A stretch of DNA of 21,639 nt from Brevundimonas sp. (GCA_031119155.1 JAVHYH010000016.1:1-21639); one strand, 5' to 3'. Positions 6,296 through 13,665 are shown, numbered from the stretch's first letter. The notes: generated by a model from the sequence alone, not told the origin. Numbers and translations: made by a program.

Positions 6296-7660
6296 ATGAC
6301 GGCGCGCATCCTTGTCGTGGACGACGTTGAACCGAACGTCCGTCTGCTCGAAGCCAAGCTGACCCTCGAATACTACGAGGTCCTGACCGCCATGGACGGC
6401 CAGACGGCGCTCGAGATCGCCTCGGCCGAGCGGCCCGACATCATCCTGCTGGACGTCATGATGCCCGGCATGGACGGGTTCGAGACCTGCCGCCGGCTGA
6501 AGGCCGATCCGGTCACCCGCCATATCCCGGTGGTGCTGGTCACCGCCCTGGACGGGCGGGAGGACAAGATCCGGGGCCTTGAGGCCGGGGCCGACGACTT
6601 CGTCACAAAACCCATCGATGACGTCATCCTGTTCGCTCGCGTAAAGTCGCTGGTGCGGCTCAAGGCGGTCATGGACGAGCTGCGCGAGCGTGAGGAAAGC
6701 GGTCGCCGCTTCGGCGTGGACACCGACGGCGCGGGCCGCCTGCGCGGCTCCGGCGGCCGGGTGCTGATCGTCGACGACAGCGAGCTGCAGGCCGCCAAGA
6801 TGGTCGAACAGCTGTCTGACGAGCACCGTCCGGTGCACGAGCCCGATCCGGCCGCGGCCCTGATCGCCGCGCGCGGGCCGGTGGACCTGATGATCGTCAA
6901 CGTCTCCGCGTCCGAGTTCGACGGCCTGCGCTTCGTCGCCCAGGCCCGTTCGACCGAGGCCTCGCGCCGGGTGCCCATCCTGGCGGTGGTGGAGCCCGCC
7001 GACCGCCCGCGCCTGATCAAGGCGCTGGAGCTGGGCGTCAATGACATCCTGTCCCGGCCGGTCGATCCGGAGGAGCTGGACGCCCGCGCCCGCAGCCAGA
7101 TCAAGCGCAAGCGCTACGCCGACTTCCTCAAACAGAAGCTGGACTACAGCCTTGAGATGGCCGTCACCGACGCCCTGACAGGCCTGCACAACCGCCGCTA
7201 CATGGCCGGCCAGCTGCAGGCCCTGATGGGCCGCGCCGGGCAGGGGGGCGACCCCGTGGCCGTGCTGGTCATGGACATCGACCACTTCAAGTCGGTCAAC
7301 GACGGCTTCGGCCACGACGCCGGCGACGAGGTGCTACGCGAGTTCGCGGTGCGTCTGGCCACCAATGTCCGCGCCATCGACCTGCCGTGCCGTCTGGGCG
7401 GCGAGGAGTTCGTCGTGGTCATGCCCGGCGCCTCGCTGGACGACGCGACCCGGGTCGCCGACCGCATCCGCCGCGACGTCGCCGACCAGCCCTTCCCGAT
7501 CATGAGCGGCGCCGAAAGCCTGACCATCACCGTCTCGGTCGGCGTCGCCTGCTCCACCGGCCCCGACGACACCCCCGACGCCCTGCTCAAGCGGGCGGAC
7601 GAGGGGGTCTATGAAGCCAAGAGCCGGGGGCGGAATCAGGTGATCGCAAGGGCGGCTTGA
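6296..7660 (+). CDS. pleD: PleD diguanylate cyclase response regulator
   Basis: At 454 residues it has the same domain order and key positions as Caulobacter PleD. REC1 is at residues 1-120, with phospho-acceptor Asp53 in IILLDVMMPGMDG. REC2 is at about 154-275, where the acceptor position is Asn202 (LMIVNVSAS), so it is a non-phosphorylated adaptor. A GGDEF domain follows from about 290. The active site is GGEEF at 368-372, and the allosteric inhibitory site RxxD is Arg359-Ala-Ile-Asp362. The substrate motif DALTGLHNRRYM is intact. It makes cyclic di-GMP at the stalked pole to drive the swarmer-to-stalked transition when phosphorylated by DivJ. The start ATG has AGGGGCGG just upstream and lies seven bases after divK. 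Confidence 0.98.
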   Translation: MTARILVVDDVEPNVRLLEAKLTLEYYEVLTAMDGQTALEIASAERPDIILLDVMMPGMDGFETCRRLKADPVTRHIPVVLVTALDGREDKIRGLEAGADDFVTKPIDDVILFARVKSLVRLKAVMDELREREESGRRFGVDTDGAGRLRGSGGRVLIVDDSELQAAKMVEQLSDEHRPVHEPDPAAALIAARGPVDLMIVNVSASEFDGLRFVAQARSTEASRRVPILAVVEPADRPRLIKALELGVNDILSRPVDPEELDARARSQIKRKRYADFLKQKLDYSLEMAVTDALTGLHNRRYMAGQLQALMGRAGQGGDPVAVLVMDIDHFKSVNDGFGHDAGDEVLREFAVRLATNVRAIDLPCRLGGEEFVVVMPGASLDDATRVADRIRRDVADQPFPIMSGAESLTITVSVGVACSTGPDDTPDALLKRADEGVYEAKSRGRNQVIARAA

Positions 7661-7661
7661 G

Positions 7662-8138
7662 ATGAGAGCGGTCGGCGTCGCGCTTCTCTCTGCTCTGGTG
7701 CTTGCGGCCTGTGATCGCGTCGAGGCGCCGCAGCCCGAAGCCGCTTCTCCCATCCCTGCGCAAGCCAACGACTTTCCGCATTGCGGCGGCGACCTGAAGG
7801 CCGGCGCCGTGCGCGACTACTTCACACGTCTGGAGGCCGTGCTCGCCGCCAATACGCCGGTGCCGATCAGCTTCTATGGTGAGGCCGTCACCATCCAGTC
7901 GGGCGGCCGCCACCTGACCTTCCGCAGGGAGGATTTCCGCCCCGGCGCTGCGGCCCTGCTTTCAAACGCCCAGTGGCGCGAGATCGCCGGACGCGGTTTG
8001 AATGACCTGCATAGCGTCGGCTGGCGCGGCTGTATCCTCGGGGACGGCAAAGCCGGTTTCCAGTCCGACAAGGACGGTCAGTTGGTCCTGACGAGTTTTG
8101 ACAAGGATCGGGCGTGGTCGCCTGTTCGCCAGCCCTAG
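7662..8138 (+). CDS. predicted lipoprotein, 158 aa, coupled to pleD
   Basis: The ATG lies one base after the pleD stop, so the gene is probably translated by coupling as the third member of the divK-pleD operon. The N terminus MRAVGVALLSALVLAAC is a lipoprotein signal with lipobox L-A-A-C17, followed by a proline/alanine-rich tether. The mature part (about 140 residues) contains two further cysteines (HCGGDLK and WRGCILGDGKAGF), possibly a disulfide. I do not recognise a family. It would be anchored in the inner or outer membrane facing the periplasm. Association with c-di-GMP or pole signalling is suggested only by the operon. Confidence 0.8.
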   Translation: MRAVGVALLSALVLAACDRVEAPQPEAASPIPAQANDFPHCGGDLKAGAVRDYFTRLEAVLAANTPVPISFYGEAVTIQSGGRHLTFRREDFRPGAAALLSNAQWREIAGRGLNDLHSVGWRGCILGDGKAGFQSDKDGQLVLTSFDKDRAWSPVRQP

Positions 8139-8142
8139 AGCT

Positions 8143-8316
8143 TTAGCGCGACATCCACGGCTTGGACTTGCCCGCCGCGATGCGGGCGGCCTGTTCGCGC
8201 TGGAATTTGCCGCCGCGCGGCGGCTGGGGCTTGGCCGCGATCTTCGCCTGCTTCAGGCGCAGGGCGCGCTGGACGGGGGTTTCGTTCGCAGGGGCGTCGT
8301 CGGGCTGGTCGGTCAT
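8143..8316 (-). CDS. small basic conserved protein, 57 aa
   Basis: This short ATG frame on the minus strand encodes MTDQPDDAPANETPVQRALR and continues with LKQAKIAAKPQPPRGGKFQR, ending in AAGKSKPWMSR and TAA. It has an acidic, disordered start and a lysine/arginine-rich end, with no membrane segment. I recall near-identical small proteins with the same NETPVQRALRLKQA and GGKFQREQAA signatures in other Caulobacterales, which supports a real gene; that is memory, not a search. The function is unknown; the basic tail suggests RNA, DNA or ribosome contact. The stop lies four bases from the convergent lipoprotein stop. Immediately upstream of the start is a cluster of palindromic hairpins. Confidence 0.75.
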   Translation of the reverse strand: MTDQPDDAPANETPVQRALRLKQAKIAAKPQPPRGGKFQREQAARIAAGKSKPWMSR

Positions 8317-8348
8317 GGGGAGAGCCTAGCACGTTGGCGGCGGCGGTG

Positions 8349-8469
8349 ACCCCTCCGTCTCTCCGGCTGCGCCGTCGAGCCACCTCCCCACTGCGTGGAG
8401 AGGTGAACCATCCACTCACCTCTCCAGCGAAGCTGGGGAGGGGGACCACGCGTAGCGTGGTGGAGGGGT
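8349..8469. repeat. triple-hairpin palindromic repeat
   Basis: A 120-bp element is bounded by 8-bp inverted ends, ACCCCTCC (8349-8356) and GGAGGGGT (8462-8469). It encloses three hairpins: CACCTCCCCA/TGGAGAGGTG around CTGCG (about 8381-8404), CTCTCCAGC/GCTGGGGAG around GAA, and CCACGC/GCGTGG around GTA. The motif GGAGAGGTGAACC is shared, in complement, with hairpin B1 at 5582. Such elements are common in alphaproteobacterial intergenic DNA. It lies between the start of the 57-residue gene and the rpmG terminator. Confidence 0.7.
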
Positions 8470-8483
8470 GACGCGCCCCCAAA

Positions 8484-8520
8484 ACCAAAAACGCCCGGCC
8501 ATCTCTGACCGGGCGTTTCG
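8484..8520 (-). terminator. Rho-independent terminator of rpmG
   Basis: Read on the minus strand after the rpmG stop, a 10-bp perfect stem (8489-8498 with 8509-8518, core ACGCCCGG/CCGGGCGT) with a 10-base loop is followed by TTTTTGGTTTT. This is a textbook intrinsic terminator 24 bases past the stop codon. Confidence 0.9.
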
Positions 8521-8542
8521 AAATCGTCAGGCGATCAAGTGC

Positions 8543-8710
8543 TTACTTGATCTTGCCTTCCTTGAATTCGACGTGCTTCTTCACGACCGGGTCGTACTTC
8601 TTGACGACCATCTTCTCGGTCATGGTGCGGGCGTTCTTCTTGGTGACGTAGAAGAAGCCGGTGTCGGCGGTCGAGTTCAGGCGGATCTTGATCGAGGCGG
8701 GCTTGGCCAT
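8543..8710 (-). CDS. rpmG: 50S ribosomal protein L33
   Basis: The 55-residue protein MAKPASIKIRLNSTADTGFF continues with YVTKKNARTMTEKMVVKKYD and ends in KEGKIK. This is the alphaproteobacterial form of bL33, a small component of the large ribosomal subunit near the E site. The form lacks the zinc-binding CxxC pairs found in some L33 paralogues. The length is exactly that of the family. The ATG at 8710 has AAAGG about twelve bases upstream, slightly far. It is transcribed alone with its own terminator, and a secreted protein is encoded divergently from 8841. Confidence 0.97.
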   Translation of the reverse strand: MAKPASIKIRLNSTADTGFFYVTKKNARTMTEKMVVKKYDPVVKKHVEFKEGKIK

Positions 8711-8840
8711 CGGAGTAATTACCTTTGCGGACGGCGAAAGCCGCGGAAATGAGAGGCGCGGAACATACTCAGGCGCGGCCGGAAGTCAACGGGCGTGACG
8801 CCGCATTGAGCATCCGGCCCGCAAAGGCCACGGTGGCGGG

Positions 8841-9407
8841 ATGAAAACCCTGCTGTTCGCCGCCGCCGCGGCCGCCGTCGCCCTGTCCGGTCCCGCCTTC
8901 GCCCAGGAGGCCGCGAATCCGCAGGACGCCTTCCTCGCCCGGCTGAACGCCCTGTGCGGGCAGAGCTTCGAGGGGCAGGTGGTGTCCACCGACGCCGCCG
9001 ACGCCGACTTCCGGGGCAAGCGGCTGGTCATGCAGGTGCGGGACTGCGCCGCCGACGAGGTGGGCATTCCCTTCGCCGTCGGTGAGGACCGGTCGCGCCG
9101 CTGGGTGATCACCCGCACCGACGCGGGCCTGCGCCTGAAGCATGACCACCGCGATCCGCAGGGCGAGATCCACGGCTATCACATGTACGGCGGCGACACC
9201 GCCGAACCCGGCTCGGCCTCGCGGCAACAGTTCCCGGTGGATCAGGAGTCCATCGACCAGTTCATCGCCGGCGGCGCGCAGGTCTCGACCACCAACACCT
9301 GGGCCGTCGAGGTCCATCCGGAGCGGATGTTCGCTTATGAGCTCAGCCGTCCGGGAGGTCGCTTCTTCCGGGTCGAGTTCGACCTGACCCGACCGCTGGC
9401 GGACTAG
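8841..9407 (+). CDS. secreted protein of unknown function, 188 aa
   Basis: The N terminus MKTLLFAAAAAAVALSGPAF ending in AFA-Q is a clear Sec signal peptide, cut after residue 21. The mature protein (about 167 residues) is soluble. It has a cysteine pair (NALCGQSFEGQVV and VRDCAADEVG) and a histidine-rich central stretch around LKHDHRDPQGEIHGYHMYGG, with aromatic and glycine residues. The C terminus (FAYELSRPGGRFFRVEFDL) looks like a closing beta strand. I recall similar periplasmic hypothetical proteins in alphaproteobacteria but no function. The start has GTGGCGGG just upstream. Its stop overlaps the stop of the convergent DUF5990 gene by four bases. Confidence 0.85.
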   Translation: MKTLLFAAAAAAVALSGPAFAQEAANPQDAFLARLNALCGQSFEGQVVSTDAADADFRGKRLVMQVRDCAADEVGIPFAVGEDRSRRWVITRTDAGLRLKHDHRDPQGEIHGYHMYGGDTAEPGSASRQQFPVDQESIDQFIAGGAQVSTTNTWAVEVHPERMFAYELSRPGGRFFRVEFDLTRPLAD

Positions 9408-9814
9408 AGCGCGCTCCAACCCCTGACCGGCCGCACGGTGGCGCAGGCCGGCGTGCCGTCCTTGCCCCGGCCCGGGAGGACCACCTCCAGCACGGCGCCC
9501 GCGCTGGCCCGGTCCAGCAAGGCGGGCGGGATGTCGTGGATGTCGATCTTCGCCCTGCGACTCCACTCGGAGGCGTGGTCGCCCGCCGAGATCCCGATGC
9601 GGATGTAGACGAACCGCCGTTCCTTCCCCTCGCGCCGGACGAAGGGGCCGAGGAAGCGCCCGTCGTCGGACAGGCGGACCGGCACGTCGAACGACAGCGG
9701 CGCCTCGGTCGCCGTCACCGGCTCATGCGGGGCGTCATCCAGTTGCAGGCTGTAGCGGACGCCGGGAACCGGGTCGGCGATGGTCAGGCGCAGGGTGATC
9801 GCGGTGTCGGCCAT
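9404..9814 (-). CDS. DUF5990 family protein
   Basis: This is a 136-residue soluble protein. I assign it to DUF5990 from the pattern FLGPFVRREGKERRFVYIRI, then GISAGDHASEWSRRAKIDIH with the invariant-looking W-S-RRAK, and the ending GRGKDGTPACATVRPVRGW. No function is known for the family. The ATG at 9814 is one base beyond the Nudix stop and is preceded by AGGAC inside that gene, so it is translationally coupled. It is the last gene of the antitoxin-toxin-rnr-Nudix operon. An upstream-extended start would lie inside the Nudix gene and adds non-family residues. Confidence 0.82.
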   Translation of the reverse strand: MADTAITLRLTIADPVPGVRYSLQLDDAPHEPVTATEAPLSFDVPVRLSDDGRFLGPFVRREGKERRFVYIRIGISAGDHASEWSRRAKIDIHDIPPALLDRASAGAVLEVVLPGRGKDGTPACATVRPVRGWSAL

Positions 9815-9815
9815 G

Positions 9816-10523
9816 TCAGTCCTGATGCTCCACCACATGCTGCCCGCGCACCATGCGGACGAAGGGCAGGGGGCGGTTCGGCGCGTCCAGCCGCTCGGCG
9901 ATCTCGCCCAGCACGAAGCGGGTGATGGCGGGCAGGTCCAGCGCGCGGGCCTTGCTCAGGGGCAGCCAGGCGATCTCGTCCAGTTCGCCTGATCCTGCAG
10001 TCGGTTCCGGATGCAGCAGGGCCGAGGCGTCGGCCATGAAGAAGCGGGCGTCGAAGCGGCGTGGACGGCCCGGCGGAGTGATGGCGCGCGCGACATAGGA
10101 CAGGGCGGCCAGATCGGGCAGGGCGCCGACCGCGCGGAACTCGCGCCAGCCTCCGGCGACGGAGGCGACCGGCGCGGGCTCGGCCAGCAGCAGGCCGGTC
10201 TCCTCGTATGTTTCGCGCACGGCGGCCAGCGCCAGCGCCCGGCCCCGGCTGCGGGTCACCTCCCGCGCCAGCCGCCCGGCGTCGGCGGGCGACAGGTCGG
10301 TGGCGAAGGCGGCGAAGGCGTCGGCCCGCTCCACCTTCCCGCCGGGGAAGACCCATTTCGACGCCATGAAGACATGGCCCGGCGCCCGACGCCCCATCAG
10401 CACCTCCGCCCCGGCCTTGCCCTTGCGGGTCAGGATCAGGGTGGCGGCGTCCTTCGGCCGCTGACGGCCGCCGGTGCGCGGCGCGTCACGAAGGTCCTGG
10501 GCGGCGTCGAAGGGTTGGGTCAC
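9816..10523 (-). CDS. Nudix hydrolase with split Nudix box (NUDT19-like)
   Basis: This 235-residue Nudix protein begins its fold around residue 25 (AATLILTRKG) and has WVFPGGKVE at 57-65 and RETYEETGLL at 103-112. In a standard box the glycine and the REXXEE part are 13-14 residues apart; here they are separated by about 40 residues, including LSPADAGRLAREVTRSR. That split arrangement is known in NUDT19/acyl-CoA diphosphatase-type enzymes. The metal-binding glutamates Glu104, Glu107 and Glu108 are intact. The substrate is likely a nucleotide or CoA diphosphate but is not defined by sequence. The start is GTG at 10523, sharing bases with the RNase R stop (GTGA), so it is coupled to rnr. Confidence 0.88.
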   Translation of the reverse strand: MTQPFDAAQDLRDAPRTGGRQRPKDAATLILTRKGKAGAEVLMGRRAPGHVFMASKWVFPGGKVERADAFAAFATDLSPADAGRLAREVTRSRGRALALAAVRETYEETGLLLAEPAPVASVAGGWREFRAVGALPDLAALSYVARAITPPGRPRRFDARFFMADASALLHPEPTAGSGELDEIAWLPLSKARALDLPAITRFVLGEIAERLDAPNRPLPFVRMVRGQHVVEHQD

Positions 10524-12832
10524 CGCCGCTTGCCCTTGCGCACGCCCTTCAGGCCGCCCGAGGGCTTCTTGCCGTTGCGGGGCTTGTTGCCGGGGCCTCC
10601 GCGCTTCGGATAGCCGCCGTCCTTGGCGCCGCGCGCCCGCATGCCCAGACGGGCCGAGGGGGCGTTGGGATCGCGCGGGCCGGGCTCGCTGAGCATTTCG
10701 AACAGCAGGCCGCCGGTGACCGGCGTGGCCTCGCGCAGCTTGACCTCGACCGTCCGGCCCAGCGTCCAGCGCAGGCCCGAGCGTTCGCCGACCAGCGCAT
10801 GGCTGCGGTCGTCGTGGGTGAAATACTCATTGCCCAGCGTCGAGACCGGCACGAGGCCATCGGCGCCCGTCTCGTCCAGACGGATGAACAGGCCGAAGCG
10901 GGTCACGCCGGTGATGCGGCCGGTGAAGGTCGCGCCGACGCGGTCCTCGAGGAAGGCGGCGATATAGCGGTCCATGGCGTCGCGCTCTGCGGCCATGGAG
11001 CGGCGCTCGGTCATGACGACATGCTCGGCGATGGCCGGCAGTTCGGCCATCTCGCGGTCGGTCAGCCCGTCCTTGCCGAGGCCCAGCGCGCGGATCAGGC
11101 CGCGATGGACGATCAGGTCGGAGTAACGGCGGATCGGCGAGGTGAAGTGGGCGTAGCGGTCGAGGTTCAGGCCGAAATGGCCGACGTTCTCGGGGCTGTA
11201 GATGGCCTGCATCTGGGTGCGCAGGACCACCTCGTTGACGACCTCGGCGTGCTCGGTCTCGCGGGTCTCGTCCAGCAGCTTGTTGAAGCGTTTGGTCGTG
11301 GCCGGTTCGCCCTTGGTCCACGGCTTGCCGATCGTGCCGAGGAAGTCGGCCAGGTTGAACAGCTTCTCCTGACTGGGCGCGTCGTGGACGCGATAGAGCA
11401 GGGGCGTCTTGTGCTTCTCCAGCGTTTCGGCGGCGCAGACGTTGGCCTGGATCATCATCTCCTCGATCAGCCGGTGGGCTTCGAGGGAGACGCGCGGCTC
11501 GATCGAGGTGATCTCGCCGTCGGTCATGCGGATGCGGCGCTCGGCGCTCTCGATCTGCAGCGGGCTGCGCTTCAGGCGGCCCTTCAGCATGGTGCGGTAG
11601 GCGTTCCACAGCGGATAGAGGATGGCCTCCATGATCGGGCCGGTGGTCTCGTCCGGAGCGCCGTCGATGGCCGCCTGCGCCTGCTCGTAGGAGAGCTTGG
11701 CGTGGCTGCGCATCAGGCCGCGCACGAACTTGTGGCCGACCTTTTTGCCGTCCTTGTCGAAGACCATGCGCACGGCCATGGTCGCGCGGTTCTCGCCTTC
11801 CTTGAGGCTGCACAGGCCGTTCGACAGCCGCTCGGGCAGCATGGGTTCGACGCGGTCGGGGAAGTAGGTCGAATTGCCCTTCTCGCGGGCCTCGCGGTCC
11901 AGATGGGTGTTCGGGCGCACATAGGCGGCCACATCGGCGATGGCGACCCAGACGATCCAGCCGCCCTCGTTCTTCGGATCCTCATCACGCTGGGCATAGA
12001 CGGCGTCGTCGTGGTCGCGCGCATCGGCCGGGTCGATGGTGATCAGGGGAATGTCGCGCAGGTCCTCGCGGCCCTTCAGCGAGGGCAGTTCCTGATCTCC
12101 GGCCTCCTGTTCCACGGCCTCGGAGAAGCCGGTGGGGACGCCGTGCGAGTGGATGGCGATCAGGGAGGCGGCGCGGGCGTCGTCCTCGCGGCCGATGGTC
12201 TCCAGGATCTTGCCGCGCTTCGGGCCGTAGCGCTGGGCGCCCTTCTCGATGGCGGCCAGCACCAGGTCGCCGTCCTTCAGGCCCTCGGCCTGGGCGTGGG
12301 GGACCAGCAGGACGTCCTTGGAGCGGCGGTCGACGGGTTCGACCCGGACCTCGCGGTTGGACTTGCGGATGACGCCAAGGACGCGGGTGCGTTCGCTGTC
12401 GAGCTTCTTGACGAGGCGGGCTTCCCAGCCTTCCGCGCCTTGGCTGAACTTGACCAGCAGGCGGTCGCCCATGCCGGGCGCGGGGCCGGTGCGGCCCGAG
12501 TTGTCGGGCATCAGCAGGGCGCGCGGGGCGTCTTCCGACGCTTCCACGAGCCGGACATACATCTCGCCGTCCACGTCGCGCTCGACCACATCGGCCACGC
12601 CGACGGGGGGCAGGGCGCCGGAGGGGCTGAAGCCCTTCCTGCCGCGCTTGCCCAGTTCGCCGTCGGCTTCCAGTTCGCGGATCATCTCGCGCAAGGCGCG
12701 GCGGTCGCCGCCCTTCAGGCCGAAGTGGCGGGCGATATCGGTCTTCTCGGCCGAACCCGCGTCACGCAGGAAGGCCAGAAGGGTCTGTTTGTCGGGGAGA
12801 CCGGCGGGCGGCCTCTTGGGGGTGTTTTTCAT
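10520..12832 (-). CDS. rnr: Ribonuclease R
   Basis: This 770-residue 3'-5' exoribonuclease degrades structured RNA in the cytoplasm. The domains in order are an N-terminal winged-helix region (about 10-65), cold-shock OB domains (70-240) and the RNB catalytic domain (about 255-590), with a C-terminal S1 domain (about 640-725) and a lysine/arginine/glycine-rich tail. The catalytic motif IDPADARDHDD places Asp267, Asp273, Asp275 and Asp276 in the active site, equivalent to the E. coli Asp280 cluster. The RNB signature HFTSPIRRYSDLIVHRGL is complete. The ATG at 12832 follows the toxin TAG with no intervening base and only a weak GAAAG upstream, so expression probably depends on read-through from the toxin gene. 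Confidence 0.97.
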   Translation of the reverse strand: MKNTPKRPPAGLPDKQTLLAFLRDAGSAEKTDIARHFGLKGGDRRALREMIRELEADGELGKRGRKGFSPSGALPPVGVADVVERDVDGEMYVRLVEASEDAPRALLMPDNSGRTGPAPGMGDRLLVKFSQGAEGWEARLVKKLDSERTRVLGVIRKSNREVRVEPVDRRSKDVLLVPHAQAEGLKDGDLVLAAIEKGAQRYGPKRGKILETIGREDDARAASLIAIHSHGVPTGFSEAVEQEAGDQELPSLKGREDLRDIPLITIDPADARDHDDAVYAQRDEDPKNEGGWIVWVAIADVAAYVRPNTHLDREAREKGNSTYFPDRVEPMLPERLSNGLCSLKEGENRATMAVRMVFDKDGKKVGHKFVRGLMRSHAKLSYEQAQAAIDGAPDETTGPIMEAILYPLWNAYRTMLKGRLKRSPLQIESAERRIRMTDGEITSIEPRVSLEAHRLIEEMMIQANVCAAETLEKHKTPLLYRVHDAPSQEKLFNLADFLGTIGKPWTKGEPATTKRFNKLLDETRETEHAEVVNEVVLRTQMQAIYSPENVGHFGLNLDRYAHFTSPIRRYSDLIVHRGLIRALGLGKDGLTDREMAELPAIAEHVVMTERRSMAAERDAMDRYIAAFLEDRVGATFTGRITGVTRFGLFIRLDETGADGLVPVSTLGNEYFTHDDRSHALVGERSGLRWTLGRTVEVKLREATPVTGGLLFEMLSEPGPRDPNAPSARLGMRARGAKDGGYPKRGGPGNKPRNGKKPSGGLKGVRKGKRR

Positions 12833-13288
12833 CTAGTCTTTCAGGTCGCCGGGCGCGTTGGCCTCGGCGGGATTGATACAGGGTACGCCGATCTCGGCGG
12901 CCGCGCGGGCCATGCCGTGATCCAGCGTCAAAAGAGTTGCGCCGAGCCGTTGGGCCGCGGCGATGTGGATGGCGTCCGGGGCGCGAAGCGTGACGCCGGG
13001 AAGGCGGACGAAGGTCGTCGCCAACGCGACATCCTCCGGGGCGATCTGGAAGCGCTCGCTCATCGAGTCGACCCAGGCGTCCAGTTCTTCGAAGGCGGTG
13101 TGCTGAAGGTCGTCAGACCAACGGTCCACACGCCCTAGCCGGGCCAGGGCTGACGAGCACTCAGCCAATGCGAAGTCGCTCACCATGATCTGACCGTCGG
13201 TATGGCGAAGAAGTGGATCGACAAAAGGGCTGGCGCCCTGTCGTGCAATCAACGCCACGATGACGCTGGCGTCAGCGTGCTGGATCAC
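12833..13288 (-). CDS. vapC: PIN-domain toxin of a VapBC-type module
   Basis: This 151-residue PIN domain protein has the acidic metal-binding residues typical of VapC RNases: Asp6 (HADASVIVALI), Glu43 (SDFALAECSSAL), Asp105 (RAPDAIHIAAA) and Asp123 (LLTLDHGM). VapC toxins cut specific tRNA or rRNA sites when released from the antitoxin. It is a little longer than the common 130-140. The start is GTG at 13288, overlapping the antitoxin stop (GTGA), the usual coupled order antitoxin then toxin. Its TAG at 12833-12835 directly precedes the rnr ATG. The active-site residues are all present, so nothing suggests decay; the RNA target cannot be told. Confidence 0.9.
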   Translation of the reverse strand: MIQHADASVIVALIARQGASPFVDPLLRHTDGQIMVSDFALAECSSALARLGRVDRWSDDLQHTAFEELDAWVDSMSERFQIAPEDVALATTFVRLPGVTLRAPDAIHIAAAQRLGATLLTLDHGMARAAAEIGVPCINPAEANAPGDLKD

Positions 13289-13548
13289 TCTGGATCGCCG
13301 TCACGCATCGCGCGGACGAGCTCGACCGCAGGTATTGAGGCGGCTGGACGCGCGTTCCGCCGTTTCACGAACTCGTCGTACCAGGCCTGCCGTTCAGCTT
13401 CTGTCAGCTTGGGCTTTGAGGCGGGTAACGGGCGGAGCTCAGCGACGGGCTTGCCGTGCCGGGTAATGATGACCTTCTCCCCCTCCTCGACCTTGTCGAG
13501 CAGGTGGGTGAACTTGTTCTTGGCTTCCGCGACGCCATAGTTGGCCAT
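13285..13548 (-). CDS. Phd/YefM-type antitoxin
   Basis: This 87-residue protein has the Phd/YefM N-terminal DNA-binding and dimerisation fold, recognised by GVAEAKNKFTHLLDKVEEGE followed by VIITRHGKPVAEL. The C-terminal third is the variable toxin-binding tail, with LTEAERQAWYDEFVKRR. Antitoxins of this class neutralise a partner toxin and repress their own promoter. The ATG at 13548 has GGAG eight bases upstream, a strong site. It heads a five-gene operon that continues through vapC into rnr. Pairing a Phd-type antitoxin with a PIN toxin is common. Confidence 0.9.
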   Translation of the reverse strand: MANYGVAEAKNKFTHLLDKVEEGEKVIITRHGKPVAELRPLPASKPKLTEAERQAWYDEFVKRRNARPAASIPAVELVRAMRDGDPE

Positions 13549-13565
13549 CGGTCAGTCTCCAAATC

Positions 13566-13583
13566 TGGCCAGAAATATAGCCA
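13566..13583 (-). promoter_or_regulatory. candidate operator/promoter of the antitoxin-toxin-rnr operon
   Basis: The interval between the antitoxin gene and the divergent cystathionine beta-synthase gene contains a locally AT-rich patch in otherwise GC-rich DNA. It carries the imperfect inverted repeat TGGC-N10-GCCA (13566-13583) with TATATT on the minus strand inside it. Phd-type antitoxins bind short palindromes over their own -10 region, so this is where I would expect autoregulation. No matching -35 is obvious. Confidence 0.35.
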
Positions 13584-13665
13584 TAAATCCTTTCTCTCGC
13601 CAGTCGGGTTGTTCCGGCGGGGCGCCGCGCCTAGCTTCCGGACCCAAGCCCCTACGGAGTTTCTG

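Noticed and set aside
8135..8488. 117-codon minus-strand frame over the triple-hairpin repeat
   Set aside because: The translation (HPSTTLRVV, SPRSGEVARRR) is the typical false protein produced by alphaproteobacterial palindromic repeats. The real small gene lies in another frame at 8143-8316.
10799..13138. 779-codon plus-strand open frame opposite rnr
   Set aside because: It is antisense to a clear RNase R and the toxin gene. The translation is low-complexity and rich in G, A, D, H and Q, as expected from GC-rich third-codon bias, and shows no domain.
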